Shown here piece after piece: positions 18,748 through 27,711 of a DNA stretch of 64,000 bases. The notes beneath the pieces are model-generated. The model was not told the DNA's origin. It was given only the letters and a program-made list of their open reading frames with translations, and searched no databases. The stretch covers positions 682,001 to 746,000 of the forward strand of contig NC_014654.1 in NCBI RefSeq assembly GCF_000166415.1. The letters run 5' to 3'. This DNA comes from Halanaerobium hydrogeniformans. Lineage in GTDB: Bacteria; Bacillota; Halanaerobiia; Halanaerobiales; Halanaerobiaceae. Position 1 is the first letter of the stretch. Each line of letters opens with the position of its first letter. The position numbers and the translations under genes are program-made.

Positions 18748-18994
18748 CTAGTTTAATCCCTTCTTCTTTAGCAAAATCTCTCAAATTTTGTGTATTACCT
18801 TTTTTATATTCACTTTCCGCATATGCTGCTAATTCTACAATTGGATCCTCAATAGCTCTTGTCAATTCTACTCTTCCAGGACTAAGATTCATAAAAAGAG
18901 CATCTCCTGATTCAATATCTGCAGCCTCTCTAGCTTCTTTGGGGATTGTTATCCTGCCTCTTGAGTCAACTTTAACAACTAATTTGTCATTCAT
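18740..18994 (-). CDS. AbrB/MazE-family antitoxin
   Basis: 84 residues with an N-terminal SpoVT/AbrB swapped-hairpin DNA-binding domain (VVKVDSRGRITIPKEAREAA). The acidic C-terminal tail (SEYKKGNTQNLRDFAKEEG) presumably wraps the RelE-like toxin. RBS AGGTGGTG precedes the ATG. The promoter carries a perfect 7-bp inverted repeat at 19017-19033, the likely operator for autoregulation by this protein with its toxin. Confidence 0.85.
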   Translation of the reverse strand: MNDKLVVKVDSRGRITIPKEAREAADIESGDALFMNLSPGRVELTRAIEDPIVELAAYAESEYKKGNTQNLRDFAKEEGIKLDE

Positions 18995-19016
18995 TTTATC
19001 ACCACCTATTGTATTT

Positions 19017-19033
19017 TGTGGGTTTTACCCACA
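19017..19033 (-). promoter_or_regulatory. Operator of the AbrB/RelE operon
   Basis: TGTGGGT-TTT-ACCCACA is a perfect palindrome about 23 bases before the antitoxin start. On the minus strand a TATAAT box lies just upstream of it (within 19037-19047), so a protein bound here would block the polymerase. Confidence 0.65.
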
Positions 19034-19200
19034 CTTATATTATATAATGGGTAGAATTTTATAGCAAATAATCAATCAAATTTGCAAAATTTTTCTATAT
19101 AATTTGAAAGAGTTGACTTTATAGAGTATAATTAAAATGGTGTATTTTAATTTTTAAGAGAAGGGAATAATGACTATTGATTAGGGCAGGAGGACTTTAA

Positions 19201-19530
19201 TTGTTTTTTAAAAGATTGTTTGATTTTATACTATCAATTTTTTTAATTATTTGTTTAGCTCCATTTCTAATTATAATTGCCATTTTAATTAGACTGGAGT
19301 CAAAGGGGAGCCCAATCTTTGCCCAGGAACGAGTTGGTCAGGATAGCAATCCATTTACCATTTATAAGTTTAGAACTATGAGGATCGATACTCCTGATGT
19401 ACCTACAAATGAATTTAATGATCGTGACAAATACATAACTAAGATGGGTAAGTTTCTCAGGGTGACCAGCCTTGATGAACTACCACAACTATTTAATATT
19501 TTAAAAGGTGAGATCTATATAGCCCCCTAA
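19201..19530 (+). pseudogene. Undecaprenyl-phosphate sugar transferase, N-terminal part cut by IS
   Basis: Initiates glycan assembly by moving a sugar-1-phosphate to the lipid carrier. A TTG start behind AGGAGGA is followed by one membrane helix (FDFILSIFLIICLAPFLIII), then IFAQERVGQ, YKFRTM and the DELPQLFNILKGE motif. The IS3 copy 2 interrupts it at 19515 and leaves the duplication AGAT. The last codons before the stop come from the IS. The rest, beginning MSFVGPRPP, is at 20928-21188; joined, the protein would have about 192 residues, normal for the small members of the family. Confidence 0.88.
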
Positions 19531-19587
19531 CAGAATTGGAGAAAAAGTTTGAAAGTGATATACTCTAATTACAAGGGGGAAACACCA

Positions 19588-19899
19588 ATGGCAAACAGAA
19601 AATATTCCGATGAAACTAAAGAACAAATTGTAAAAGAATGTCGCGAAATAGGTAACACAGCTCTTGTAGCAAGACGACATAATATTTCTAAGCATACTGT
19701 TTACAGCTGGGTCAAAAAAGCTAAAGAAACAGGATCAGTTAGATCTCTTCCTAAAGATGAAAAAAAGCAAATGAAAGAGATAGAAAATAGATTAAGTAAA
19801 ATGAGCGATGAAAATGATAAGCTCAAAAAAATTGTAGCAGAAAAAGAATTAGAATTAGCGATTTTAAGGGAGTTGAGAGATAAAGTAAACCCCCGATAG
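19588..19899 (+). CDS. IS3-family transposase OrfA (copy 2)
   Basis: 103 residues, identical to OrfA of copies 1 and 3: HTH in ALVARRHNISKHTVYSWVKK, then a leucine-zipper tail ending LRDKVNPR. The stop overlaps the beginning of the orfB frame (-1), with AAACCCCCG as a possible slippery stretch for the programmed frameshift. Confidence 0.92.
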   Translation: MANRKYSDETKEQIVKECREIGNTALVARRHNISKHTVYSWVKKAKETGSVRSLPKDEKKQMKEIENRLSKMSDENDKLKKIVAEKELELAILRELRDKVNPR

Positions 19900-20855
19900 C
19901 CCTCAAAGTTCAGATTGCATCAAAGTGGATAAATAAAGGGTATAAAATCTCTATTGTTTTAGACTTTGTTGGGCTTAATTCTTCCACTTACTACAGTAAT
20001 ATAAATAGAAAAACTGAGAGTGAAAGTACTAATAGCAGCAATTCCAATAATCCTCAAGGAAGACCTGTCCCTGGGTATTCTCTAACTGAATCAGGTGAAA
20101 AAATATCTGATGAACAGATTAAAGAATGGCTCTTAGAACTGGTTGCAGGAGATGGCTTCCCTTATGGTTACAGGAAACTTACAGTCTGTTTAAAAGAAGA
20201 CTATAACTTGAAAATAAATAAGAAAAAAGTATACAGGTTATGCAAAGAACTGGATATATTAAGATCGCAAAGAAAAATCAAAAAATTTAGACCTAAAAAG
20301 ATTGCAAAACAGGAAGAAATTACAGAACCAAATCAACTCTGGCAGATGGATTTAAAATACGGCTACATAAATGGAACAGATCAGTTCTTTTTCCAGATGT
20401 CAGTAATTGATGTCTTTGATAAGACTGTTATAGATTATCACCTGGGACTAAGCTGTAAAGCTAAAGATACCTGCAGGGTATTAAAGGCTGCTTTAAATAA
20501 AAGAAAGCTGTATAAAGGCATGAATTTGCCTAAAATTAGAACAGATAATGGACCACAATTTGTCTCTAAATTATTTGGAGACACCTGTGAAAAACTGGGG
20601 GTAGAGCATCAGAGAATTCCAGTTAGAACACCTAATATGAATGCTCATATAGAATCATTTCATTCGGTTTTAGAAAAAGATTGTTATTCAATTAATGAAT
20701 TCAGTAGTTTTATTGACGCCTATAAAAAAGTCAGTGAGTATATGAATTATTATAACAACAGATACCGTCATGGCAGTCTTAATGATATGCCTCCAGCAAA
20801 ATTTTATAAACTGGCTAAAGCAGAAAAAATAGTTGCTGAACCAGTACTCGCCTAA
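19899..20855 (+). CDS. IS3-family transposase OrfB (copy 2)
   Basis: About 318 residues read without a break from the end of orfA. The N-terminal region (ALKVQIASKWINKGYKISIV, FPYGYRKLTVCLKEDY) is the HTH_21-like part. The DDE core has D in WQMDLKYGY, D in IRTDNGPQF and E in AHIESFHSV. The first ATG in frame is at 20208, but the frame is open and conserved before it, so a frameshifted OrfAB product is expected rather than a separate start. Confidence 0.9.
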   Translation, partial: ALKVQIASKWINKGYKISIVLDFVGLNSSTYYSNINRKTESESTNSSNSNNPQGRPVPGYSLTESGEKISDEQIKEWLLELVAGDGFPYGYRKLTVCLKEDYNLKINKKKVYRLCKELDILRSQRKIKKFRPKKIAKQEEITEPNQLWQMDLKYGYINGTDQFFFQMSVIDVFDKTVIDYHLGLSCKAKDTCRVLKAALNKRKLYKGMNLPKIRTDNGPQFVSKLFGDTCEKLGVEHQRIPVRTPNMNAHIESFHSVLEKDCYSINEFSSFIDAYKKVSEYMNYYNNRYRHGSLNDMPPAKFYKLAKAEKIVAEPVLA

Positions 20856-20927
20856 ATCAAAAAATGAGAAACTAAGAATGAGCGAGCTTAACAAACATAT
20901 TTTCCATATTTAGGGGGTTGAACCGAG

Positions 20928-21188
20928 ATGAGTTTTGTTGGGCCAAGACCACCACTTTTTTCTCAAAAGCAGCTGGTAAAAAATCGCAAGCAGTATAAAA
21001 TAGATCAATTTAAGCCAGGAATTACCGGCTGGGCTCAAATCAATGGACGAGATGATATTGATGATCAGGTAAAGTTTGAATATGATCTGTATTATAAGAA
21101 AAATTATTCTTTTCTGCTTGACCTTAAAATAATAATGATAACTTTTCTACAGGTCATTAAGCAAGAGGGATTAATTGAGCACAAGTAG
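20928..21188 (+). pseudogene. Sugar transferase, C-terminal part
   Basis: Begins at the ATG of MSFVGPRPP, the catalytic-site motif of the bacterial sugar transferase family. It continues with KPGITGWAQINGRDD and the helix-rich end YSFLLDLKIIMITF. It is the direct continuation of 19201-19514. The ATG follows the IS right end at five bases without a good RBS, and lacking the YKFRTM half it would not be active. Confidence 0.88.
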
Positions 21189-21253
21189 AGATATCAAAAC
21201 ATATAATAAATTAAATAAATACAATAATAAATCTAACACTCACTATAACACTA

Positions 21254-21305
21254 CTCCTACTAAAATTTATTTGTCTTATTGACAGTAGGGGCCTTTTTAT
21301 TTTTA
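21254..21305 (+). terminator. Possible terminator after the sugar transferase
   Basis: CTCCTACT and AGTAGGGG pair around a 22-base loop, followed by CCTTTTTATTTTT. The loop is long, so this is a weaker call. Confidence 0.5.
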
Positions 21306-21387
21306 GATAATTGAATTTGTAATAAAAATTCACTATAATTGAGTTAGAATAACAGGGAGAAATTTAAACTTTGGGGAGTTGAAATTT

Positions 21388-23262
21388 ATGCTCGAATATT
21401 TATTAAAATTGTATAAAAAACCACGTTTAATAATCATAGATTTATTATTGATTAATTTTGCCTTAATATTTTCTTTTATGCTTCGTTTTGATGAAAATTG
21501 GCTGCAGTATTTTAGATTCAGCTATTTTATTGCAATTACTATAATTAGTTTTGTAATCCTATATTTCTCATCTCTATATAACAAGATGTGGCAGTATGCC
21601 AGCATGTCAGAACTATACTCCATTTTTAAAGCTGCTCTAGCGATTAATTTTGTTTTTGTGATCTACCTATATTTCTTTAGAGTTGCTTTTCCCCGCAGTA
21701 TAATAGCAATTAATCTGATGTCAAATATCTTTTTGCTGGGTGGATTTAGATTTTCTTTGCGGCTGCTCAAGGACTTTTTGAACCGCAACCAAAACAAAAA
21801 ATCTAAAAGTAGAGTTTTGATTATTGGTGCCGGTGATGCAGCAGAAATAATCATTAGAGAAATGCACAAACATCCAGAATTAGGCAAAAAAATAGTTGGT
21901 TTGGTAGATGATGATCCTGACAAACAATCACTGGAAATTCATGGTTATGAAGTACTTGGAAAAACCAAAAAGATACCCCAACTTATAGAAGAATATGATG
22001 TAGATGAAGTTATTATAGCAATACCTTCTGCAGAAGGTAAGACAATTAAAAGGCTATATAAACTCAGTAATAAAAAAGATGTAAAGGTCAAAATAGTACC
22101 TGGAGTTTATGAAATACTCAAAGGTGATGTTTCCTTAAATCAGATTAGGGAAGTTAAAGTAGAAGACCTTTTAAGAAGAGATCAGGTCGACTTAATTACT
22201 GATGAAATATCTGACTATCTGGAAGAAAAAACTATTTTAGTAACAGGTGGTGGAGGTTCAATCGGTTCTGAACTCTGCCGACAGTTAGCAAAATTTAATC
22301 CAAAAGAAATAATTATTTTTGATATTAATGAAAACAATACATACTTTTTAGAACGCGATTTAGAAGATGAATATCCTGATTTAAAGATAACATCTATTAT
22401 CGGTAGTATTAGAGATAAGAATAAACTACAGAATTTATTTAGAGAATTTGAAATTGATGTAGCCTTTCATGCAGCTGCTCACAAACATGTTCCCTTAATG
22501 GAAACAAGCCCAGAAGAGGCTGTTAAAAATAATATTCTAGGAAGTAGAAATGTAGCTGAAGTTGCTGCTGAATTTAAGATTGATCGTTTTGTTTTAATTT
22601 CCACCGATAAAGCGGTAAATCCAACCAATGTTATGGGGGCTTCTAAAAGAGCTGCCGAAATGATAGTCCAGTCAATTAATAAAAAGTCTGAAACGAAATT
22701 TATGGCAGTTCGCTTTGGCAATGTTTTAGGCAGCCAGGGAAGTGTAATTCCTTTATTTAAGAAGCAGATTGCCAATGGTGGGCCTTTAACGGTAACCCAC
22801 AAAGATATAACCCGCTATTTTATGACCATCCCTGAGGCTTCTCAGCTTGTTATACAGGCCGGAGCATTAGGTGAAGGGGGAGAGGTCTTTGTGCTCGATA
22901 TGGGTGAACCGGTTAAAATTATGGAATTAGCAGAGGATTTAATTAATCTTTCTGGTTTAACTCCCTATGAAGATATTGATATCGATGTAGTTGGGTTAAG
23001 ACCGGGAGAAAAGCTTTATGAAGAACTGCTCTGTAATACAGAAGATAATATTGCGACAAAACATCAAAGGATCTTTATCAATAATCTGGAGGCTGTGGAT
23101 GGAGAGTTTTTAAATATGCATCTAAGTAAATTGGAAAGATTAGCTGAGCAAGCTGATGCTTTAGAGATCATCTCTGCTTTAGTTAATCTTGTTGATAGTT
23201 ATCAACCGAGGCGAGATAATGTAAAAAAGATCGATTTTAAAAATAAACAGAAATCATCTTAG
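21388..23262 (+). CDS. CapD/PglF-type nucleotide-sugar 4,6-dehydratase (membrane)
   Basis: Polysaccharide biosynthesis protein of about 624 residues. The first ~115 residues hold four membrane helices. A CoA-binding-like Rossmann region follows (SRVLIIGAGDAAEIIIREM), then the SDR domain with TGGGGSIGSELCRQ, VFIS-type strand FVLISTDKAVNPTNVMGASK (a Thr-Asp-Lys variant of the active site seen in PglF/FlaA1 relatives) and LRPGEKLYEELL. The family converts UDP-GlcNAc to the 4-keto-6-deoxy sugar. The ATG at 21388 is preferred to the TTG at 21379 because GGGGAG lies nine bases before it. It follows the cut sugar transferase in the same direction. Confidence 0.9.
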   Translation: MLEYLLKLYKKPRLIIIDLLLINFALIFSFMLRFDENWLQYFRFSYFIAITIISFVILYFSSLYNKMWQYASMSELYSIFKAALAINFVFVIYLYFFRVAFPRSIIAINLMSNIFLLGGFRFSLRLLKDFLNRNQNKKSKSRVLIIGAGDAAEIIIREMHKHPELGKKIVGLVDDDPDKQSLEIHGYEVLGKTKKIPQLIEEYDVDEVIIAIPSAEGKTIKRLYKLSNKKDVKVKIVPGVYEILKGDVSLNQIREVKVEDLLRRDQVDLITDEISDYLEEKTILVTGGGGSIGSELCRQLAKFNPKEIIIFDINENNTYFLERDLEDEYPDLKITSIIGSIRDKNKLQNLFREFEIDVAFHAAAHKHVPLMETSPEEAVKNNILGSRNVAEVAAEFKIDRFVLISTDKAVNPTNVMGASKRAAEMIVQSINKKSETKFMAVRFGNVLGSQGSVIPLFKKQIANGGPLTVTHKDITRYFMTIPEASQLVIQAGALGEGGEVFVLDMGEPVKIMELAEDLINLSGLTPYEDIDIDVVGLRPGEKLYEELLCNTEDNIATKHQRIFINNLEAVDGEFLNMHLSKLERLAEQADALEIISALVNLVDSYQPRRDNVKKIDFKNKQKSS

Positions 23263-23327
23263 CTTTTCATAAGGCTTTCTTTTCCTTTTTTGAACTAAAA
23301 TGCTAAAATTAAATAACTTTCGATATC

Positions 23328-23360
23328 TCCTGCTATTTAAAAGATGGCAGGATTTTTTTA
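23328..23360 (+). terminator. Rho-independent terminator after the dehydratase
   Basis: TCCTGC pairs with GCAGGA around a 13-base loop, followed by seven T. It ends the polysaccharide block that begins at 19201. Confidence 0.75.
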
Positions 23361-23429
23361 TTTCAACTGCAACATAATGCTCACTGTGTTGAATAATGAA
23401 TTTTTAATATTAATGAGGTTAAAAAATAT

Positions 23430-23462
23430 TATTTGCTAATTAATAGCAAAATAATGTATAAT
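23430..23462 (+). promoter_or_regulatory. Promoter with palindrome before the first coiled-coil gene
   Basis: TTGCTA (23433-23438) and TATAAT (23457-23462) are 18 bases apart. The -35 lies in an inverted repeat, TTTGCTA-ATTAA-TAGCAAA, which may be an operator. Confidence 0.5.
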
Positions 23463-23502
23463 AATTGTATATGGAGAATACGAGGGAAGGCAGGTGAAAC
23501 AG

Positions 23503-23973
23503 ATGTCAGAACCTAAATTTTTAGAGAAACTTATGAGTCGCTTTGATGAAATAGACAGCCGCTTTGATGATATAGACAGCCGTTTTGATAAGGTTGACAG
23601 TCGCTTTGATGAGCTAGAAAAAAATACAGACGATCGTTTTGATAAGGTTGACAGTCGCTTTGATGAGCTAGAAAAAAATACAGACGATCGTTTCGATAAG
23701 GTTGACAGTCGCTTTGATGAGCTAGAAAAAAATACAGACGATCGTTTTGATAAGGTTGATAAAGTTCTTGAAGAACAAAGTATTGAACTTTACAATGTTA
23801 AAAATATACTTAAAAAACATAGTAGCCAATTTGATGAAATAAATTATACTACTAAGATGATTCATAATCAGACTGTTCGCCTCAGCCTTGAACAGGCTAA
23901 CTTAAATATGAAAATTGATAAAATCACAAAATCTGATGATCAAAAAGAGAGCAAAAATATTAACAGCATATAA
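23503..23973 (+). CDS. Coiled-coil protein with tandem 18-residue repeats
   Basis: About 156 residues, cytosolic and highly charged. After an N-terminal run of FDEIDSRFDDIDSRFDKVD heptad-like units, three nearly identical 54-bp units (23581-23742, differing at one base) encode DRFDKVDSRFDELEKNTD. A partial fourth unit and a non-repetitive C-terminal helix follow. It resembles uncharacterised phage- and plasmid-borne coiled-coil proteins; no function is known to me. GTG at 23494 or ATG at 23503 could start it. A related but distinct protein is at 30713-31063. Confidence 0.7.
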   Translation: MSEPKFLEKLMSRFDEIDSRFDDIDSRFDKVDSRFDELEKNTDDRFDKVDSRFDELEKNTDDRFDKVDSRFDELEKNTDDRFDKVDKVLEEQSIELYNVKNILKKHSSQFDEINYTTKMIHNQTVRLSLEQANLNMKIDKITKSDDQKESKNINSI

Positions 23974-23997
23974 TTTTGCTACAAATTAAAATATTTT

Positions 23998-24036
23998 AGA
24001 GCAGTTCTTAAGGTTTTTTAATGAACTGCTCTTTTT
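23998..24036 (+). terminator. Rho-independent terminator
   Basis: AGAGCAGTTC and GAACTGCTCT form a perfect 10-bp stem around a 15-base loop and are followed by a T-run. Confidence 0.85.
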
Positions 24037-24146
24037 AAATTGGGTTATTTTTTACTTGCAATTACATATTTAATATTTTGTAGAGGATTTAAAGCTGTGC
24101 TATAATTAAAATAGAAATGATAATATAAACGGACCGGAGGGATACA

Positions 24147-24632
24147 ATGAATATTGGTGTTATCGGCAGCAGTGTTTGTTCCAACCAAACCTATGAGACA
24201 GCAGTAGAAATAGGTAGTTTAATTGCTGAACAGGGAGCTGTCCTTGTTTGTGGCGGCAGAAGCGGAGTAATGGAAGGGGCAGCTGAAGGTGCTTTAAAAA
24301 AAGATGGTACAACTGTCGGTATTTTACCGGGAATGGATCGGCAGCAAGCTAACGAGTTTGTCAAATATCCAGTTGCTACAGGTATTGGCCAGGCTAGAAA
24401 TTTAATTGTTGTTCTCAATTCAGATGTAGTGATTGCTGTAGAAGGTAAATATGGGACACTTTCAGAAATAGCTTTAGCTTTAAAGCATGGGATTTCTGTT
24501 GTTAGTCTTAATAGCTGGGATTTAAGTAAAATTACTTTAGATAATAGTATTAATAAGTTTTTCTTCAAGGTTGAAACAGCAGAAGAGGCGGTTGGAAAAG
24601 CCTGTCAGCTAGGAGAAAAAAGAAAAAGATAA
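24147..24632 (+). CDS. TIGR00725/SLOG-family protein
   Basis: 161 residues with a Rossmann-like LOG/SLOG fold: MNIGVIGSSVCSNQTYE at the start, VCGGRSGVMEGAAEGA (nucleotide or nucleoside-phosphate binding) and EGKYGTLSEIALALKHG (the GGxGTxxE-like motif, here with K in place of the second G). The family is annotated as a possible cofactor carrier or nucleotide-binding protein; the substrate is unknown. RBS CGGAGGG precedes the ATG. It stands alone, between a terminator and a nested transposon. Confidence 0.8.
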   Translation: MNIGVIGSSVCSNQTYETAVEIGSLIAEQGAVLVCGGRSGVMEGAAEGALKKDGTTVGILPGMDRQQANEFVKYPVATGIGQARNLIVVLNSDVVIAVEGKYGTLSEIALALKHGISVVSLNSWDLSKITLDNSINKFFFKVETAEEAVGKACQLGEKRKR

Positions 24633-24668
24633 AAAGAGAATTAAAAATGAAAAATATCTTTTAAATGA

Positions 24669-24708
24669 CAAACATATGTTTGACTTGCATAAATCTTTAT
24701 GATATAAT
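24669..24708 (+). promoter_or_regulatory. Strong promoter with palindrome, orphaned from the second coiled-coil gene
   Basis: TTGACT (24680-24685) and TATAAT (24703-24708) are exactly 17 bases apart. CAAACATATGTTTG, a perfect palindrome, overlaps the -35. The next host gene downstream is the coiled-coil gene at 30713, now about 6 kb away because the nested transposon lies between. Confidence 0.6.
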
Positions 24709-24784
24709 TTAATAAATGAGAGTATTTTTTTACTTTCAGTCATTAAAGCCTGAACTAAAATTTTAATTTAGGGGGAGATGAATT

Positions 24785-24850
24785 TCAACGGTCTTGATTT
24801 TCTATATATTTCTTTACAGCATCAATACTAGCTCCACCTGTAGACACAAT
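24785..24850 (-). pseudogene. tnpA: IS200-type TnpA, C-terminal fragment
   Basis: Reads IVSTGGASIDAVKKYIENQD and ends in TGA (complement of 24785-24787). This is the alpha-D helix region that carries the catalytic Tyr or ends the fold in Y1 transposases. It continues the gene cut at 27368. The CACAAT at 24845-24850 is one copy of the IS21 target duplication. Confidence 0.8.
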
Positions 24851-24951
24851 TGTATATGATAATCTAAAAGTGACCCAGGATAATAATTTAAAATTGACCC
24901 GTTTAAATAGATAATATAAACTGTCCATAATAAAATAAAAATTATGGGCAG

Positions 24952-26538
24952 GTGAAAAAGGTGATAAAATTGAATGAAAAAGCCGATATTCTAATTAAAC
25001 ATTTTGTCGAGGGTCAATCAATTAGAAAAATAGCTAGAGAGTCAGAATTTTCAAGAAATACTATCCGCAAATATATCCGAGATCATGAAGAAAAACTTCA
25101 GAATCTGGATAAAGCAAAATCCAGAGATGAAATATTAACCTTAATTGAATCTCTAGTAGAAACTCCTGAGTATGACAGCTCTAACCGTAATAAATATAAA
25201 ATGAATGAAGCTATCAAAAAAGATATTGATTACTGCATTAAAGAAAACAAAAAACGGCGAGCAACAGGTATGCGTAAGCTGCAGCGTAAAAAGATTGATA
25301 TTCATGAATATCTGCTCGGTAAAGGTCATGATATTAGTTACTCAACAGTCTGCAACTACATCAGAAACACCTATGAAAATGCAGCCAAAGAAGCATATAT
25401 AAAACAGCTCTATCATGAAGGAGAATCCCTTCAGTTCGACTATGGTGAAGCCAATTTAGAAATTGCAGGTAAAAACAAAACCCTTAATATGGCTCTATTC
25501 ACAACTGGTTTTGGTTTTCATCACTATGGTAAATTTTATGCTAATAAAAAGATGACTTCATTTTTAGATGCTCATGTTAAAGCATTTAAGAACTTCAATG
25601 GAGTATATCATGAAGTAGTTTATGATAATTTAAAACAGGCTGTAAAAAGATTCGTTGGTCCTTCTGAAAAAGAAGCTACTGAGGATCTAGTTAAGCTTTC
25701 CCTCTACTATGGCTTTAAATACCGCTTTTGTAACGCATATCGCGGGAACGAAAAAGGCAAAGTTGAGAAAGGCGTTGATTTCGTCAGGCGGCGGATCTTC
25801 TCCCAGAAAACAAGTTTTGAATCCATAGAAGAAGCAAATGAGTATCTTGCTGCAGGACTAAAAAGGCTTAACTCAATGAAAAAAGCTGAATTAGATAACA
25901 GATCACCATATGAGCTCTGGCAGCAGGAAATACCATATCTACTGCCTTTAAAACCTCCATATGAGGCCTGCAGAGAAAAAGAATGTAGAGTCAATAAATA
26001 CAGCTTTGTAACCTTTGAGCAGAATAAATATTCTGTACCTGATCATCTTGTTGGAAGATTTGTTAACAGCAGAATTTACTCAGATTATATAAAAATATAC
26101 TACAACGATGAGCTGGTAGCAAAGCATCAGAGAATATATGAAGTTCATAAATGCAGTATTGAAATAGAACATTATCTTCTAACTCTAAAAAGAAAGCCTG
26201 GTGCATTGAAAAAATCCCTAGCTTTTCATCAAATGGCACCAGACCTCAAAGAGATATATAAATTATACTACGATAATTATACCAGAAAAACTAAAGAATT
26301 CATAGAGCTTTTAGAACTGGTAAGTGAGAAAGGTCTGGATGAAATTAAGGGTGCTATAGAAACTCTTTCTAAAAACAAAAAGTCAATGGTAACAACTGCT
26401 AATATCAAAGTGTTAGTTCAAAAGGAGAATACTCCTGATTTTACAATTTCCAGTGAAATAAATGAGAATTCTCTGGAACTATTAAAAAAATGGGATACTA
26501 TGTTTAGTCTCCAAAATCATCAGGAGGTGATCCAGTAA
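24952..26538 (+). CDS. istA: IS21-family transposase IstA
   Basis: About 528 residues. An N-terminal Hin-like HTH (LIKHFVEGQSIRKIARESEF) recognises the ends. The DDE core shows FDYGEANLE and the DNLKQAVKRF region, and a C-terminal Mu-like segment follows. GTG at 24952 or, with better spacing behind GGCAGG, GTG at 24961 starts translation. The stop overlaps the istB start by one base (TAATG), so the two are coupled. Intact. Confidence 0.93.
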   Translation: MKKVIKLNEKADILIKHFVEGQSIRKIARESEFSRNTIRKYIRDHEEKLQNLDKAKSRDEILTLIESLVETPEYDSSNRNKYKMNEAIKKDIDYCIKENKKRRATGMRKLQRKKIDIHEYLLGKGHDISYSTVCNYIRNTYENAAKEAYIKQLYHEGESLQFDYGEANLEIAGKNKTLNMALFTTGFGFHHYGKFYANKKMTSFLDAHVKAFKNFNGVYHEVVYDNLKQAVKRFVGPSEKEATEDLVKLSLYYGFKYRFCNAYRGNEKGKVEKGVDFVRRRIFSQKTSFESIEEANEYLAAGLKRLNSMKKAELDNRSPYELWQQEIPYLLPLKPPYEACREKECRVNKYSFVTFEQNKYSVPDHLVGRFVNSRIYSDYIKIYYNDELVAKHQRIYEVHKCSIEIEHYLLTLKRKPGALKKSLAFHQMAPDLKEIYKLYYDNYTRKTKEFIELLELVSEKGLDEIKGAIETLSKNKKSMVTTANIKVLVQKENTPDFTISSEINENSLELLKKWDTMFSLQNHQEVIQ

Positions 26539-27293
26539 TGAATAAAGAAATAATACTGGAAACTAAAAATTACATCAAAGAACTAAAGATTGCTGGTATT
26601 AGAAACGACTTAAATCAAAAACTGGCTGAAGCTTATCGCAACAATACACCTTACGAAGAACTATTAAGAGATCTATTTCGAGATGCATATGATATGCGTA
26701 AAGAAAATGGCCGTAAAAATAGGATTAAAAATGCTAAATTCCCATACAAAAAATATTTGGATACCCTAATTGTAGACTATCTACCTGAGAGTGCTCAAGC
26801 TAAGTTTAAAGAGTTAAAGTCGCTTAAATTTATTGAAGAAAATAGAAACATAATTTTCTCAGGAAATCCTGGGACTGGAAAAAGTCATTTGTCTATAGGC
26901 CTTGGTATCAAGGCCTGTAACGAGGGCTATAAAGTCTTCTTTGCCACAGTACCACAGTTTATCAACCAATTGAAAGAAACCCAGAGCGAAAGAAGATTAA
27001 CTAATTTTGAATCTAAATTCCAAAAATATGACTTAATAATTTTAGATGAATTGGGCTACATCTCTTTTGACCAGAAAGGAAGCGAACTTTTATTCTCCTT
27101 TCTTTCACTAAGAGCAGAACGCAAATCTACTATCATAACTTCCAATCTCTCATTTGAGAGGTGGAATGAGGTGTTTAATGATCCAGCATTAACTGCAGCT
27201 ATGGTAGATAGATTGACCCACAAATCATATGTAATTAATATGAATGGTAATTCTTACCGAATGAAAGAAACTGAAGAGTGGCTGGGTCAATAA
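26538..27293 (+). CDS. istB: IS21-family helper ATPase IstB
   Basis: DnaC/AAA+-like ATPase of 251 residues that assists IstA in target selection. Walker A is GNPGTGKSHLS, Walker B is DLIILDELGYI, and sensor I is TIITSNLSFERW. The N-terminal helical region (LKIAGIRNDLNQKLAEA) is the IS21 helper domain. RBS GGAGGTG lies within the end of istA. Intact. Confidence 0.95.
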   Translation: MNKEIILETKNYIKELKIAGIRNDLNQKLAEAYRNNTPYEELLRDLFRDAYDMRKENGRKNRIKNAKFPYKKYLDTLIVDYLPESAQAKFKELKSLKFIEENRNIIFSGNPGTGKSHLSIGLGIKACNEGYKVFFATVPQFINQLKETQSERRLTNFESKFQKYDLIILDELGYISFDQKGSELLFSFLSLRAERKSTIITSNLSFERWNEVFNDPALTAAMVDRLTHKSYVINMNGNSYRMKETEEWLGQ

Positions 27294-27367
27294 AATTAAT
27301 ATTATTTTTTGCTTACCCGGGTCAATTTTCAATTAATAAAAGGGTCAAATTTCACTTGACAAAAACA

Positions 27368-27711
27368 CACAATACAATAACTTCTTGACCAGAAATATTT
27401 TTTAGATAAAAATCTTTCAGATAATCACCATAGTCTCTTCTAATCAACCTAGATGTACTAGTCTTTAAACTATTAAGCACTTTTGATAATTGAACTTGTG
27501 GTGGTGTACTAAACATGACATGAATATGATCTTTTTCACCACCAAATTCTAACAAGTTACAGTTTTTACCTTCCAATAATCTCTTGAAATGCTTGTTCAA
27601 ATCACTATACATATTATCACTGATACATTCTTTCCTAAATTTAGTTACTACAACTAAATGATAAATTAAATTATATTTAGCGTGTCTATTACTATCAAGT
27701 TGGTTGCTCAT
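27368..27711 (-). pseudogene. tnpA: IS200-type TnpA (Y1 transposase), N-terminal part
   Basis: Y1 single-strand transposase fragment: MSNQLDSNRHAKYNLIYHLV, then VVTKFRKECI and the HUH motif as DHIHVMFSTPP. It ends at the IS21 insertion (27368). In addition the frame slips near 27405: the six-A run in CTAAAAAATATTTC should have seven A to read YLKKYFWSRSYCIV and reach the C-terminal piece at 24785-24850. So both an insertion and a 1-bp loss inactivate it. Confidence 0.85.

Larger units (their letters stand above)
19515..20925 (+). mobile_element. IS3-family element (1411 bp), copy 2, intact
   Basis: Same terminal repeats as copy 1, with the duplication AGAT at 19511-19514 and 20926-20929. OrfA and OrfB are both open over their full length. 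Of the three copies it is the only one with an undamaged orfB, hence the probable source or an active member. Confidence 0.94.
24851..27367 (+). mobile_element. IS21-family insertion sequence
   Basis: 2517 bp with istA and istB. The ends begin TGTATATGATAATC and, from the right, TGTTTTTGTCAAGTG. Both ends contain two spaced GACCC boxes, as in IS21 multiple terminal sequences. The target duplication CACAAT is at 24845-24850 and 27368-27373. Inserted in the tnpA gene of the surrounding IS200/IS605 element. Confidence 0.93.

Noticed and set aside
22479-22802. Minus-strand frame of 107 codons
   Set aside because: Antisense to the conserved SDR domain of the dehydratase; a shadow of its codon usage.
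23581-23742. Three 54-bp repeats considered as a CRISPR-like array
   Set aside because: The units are contiguous without spacers and stay in frame as coiled-coil heptads of a protein.
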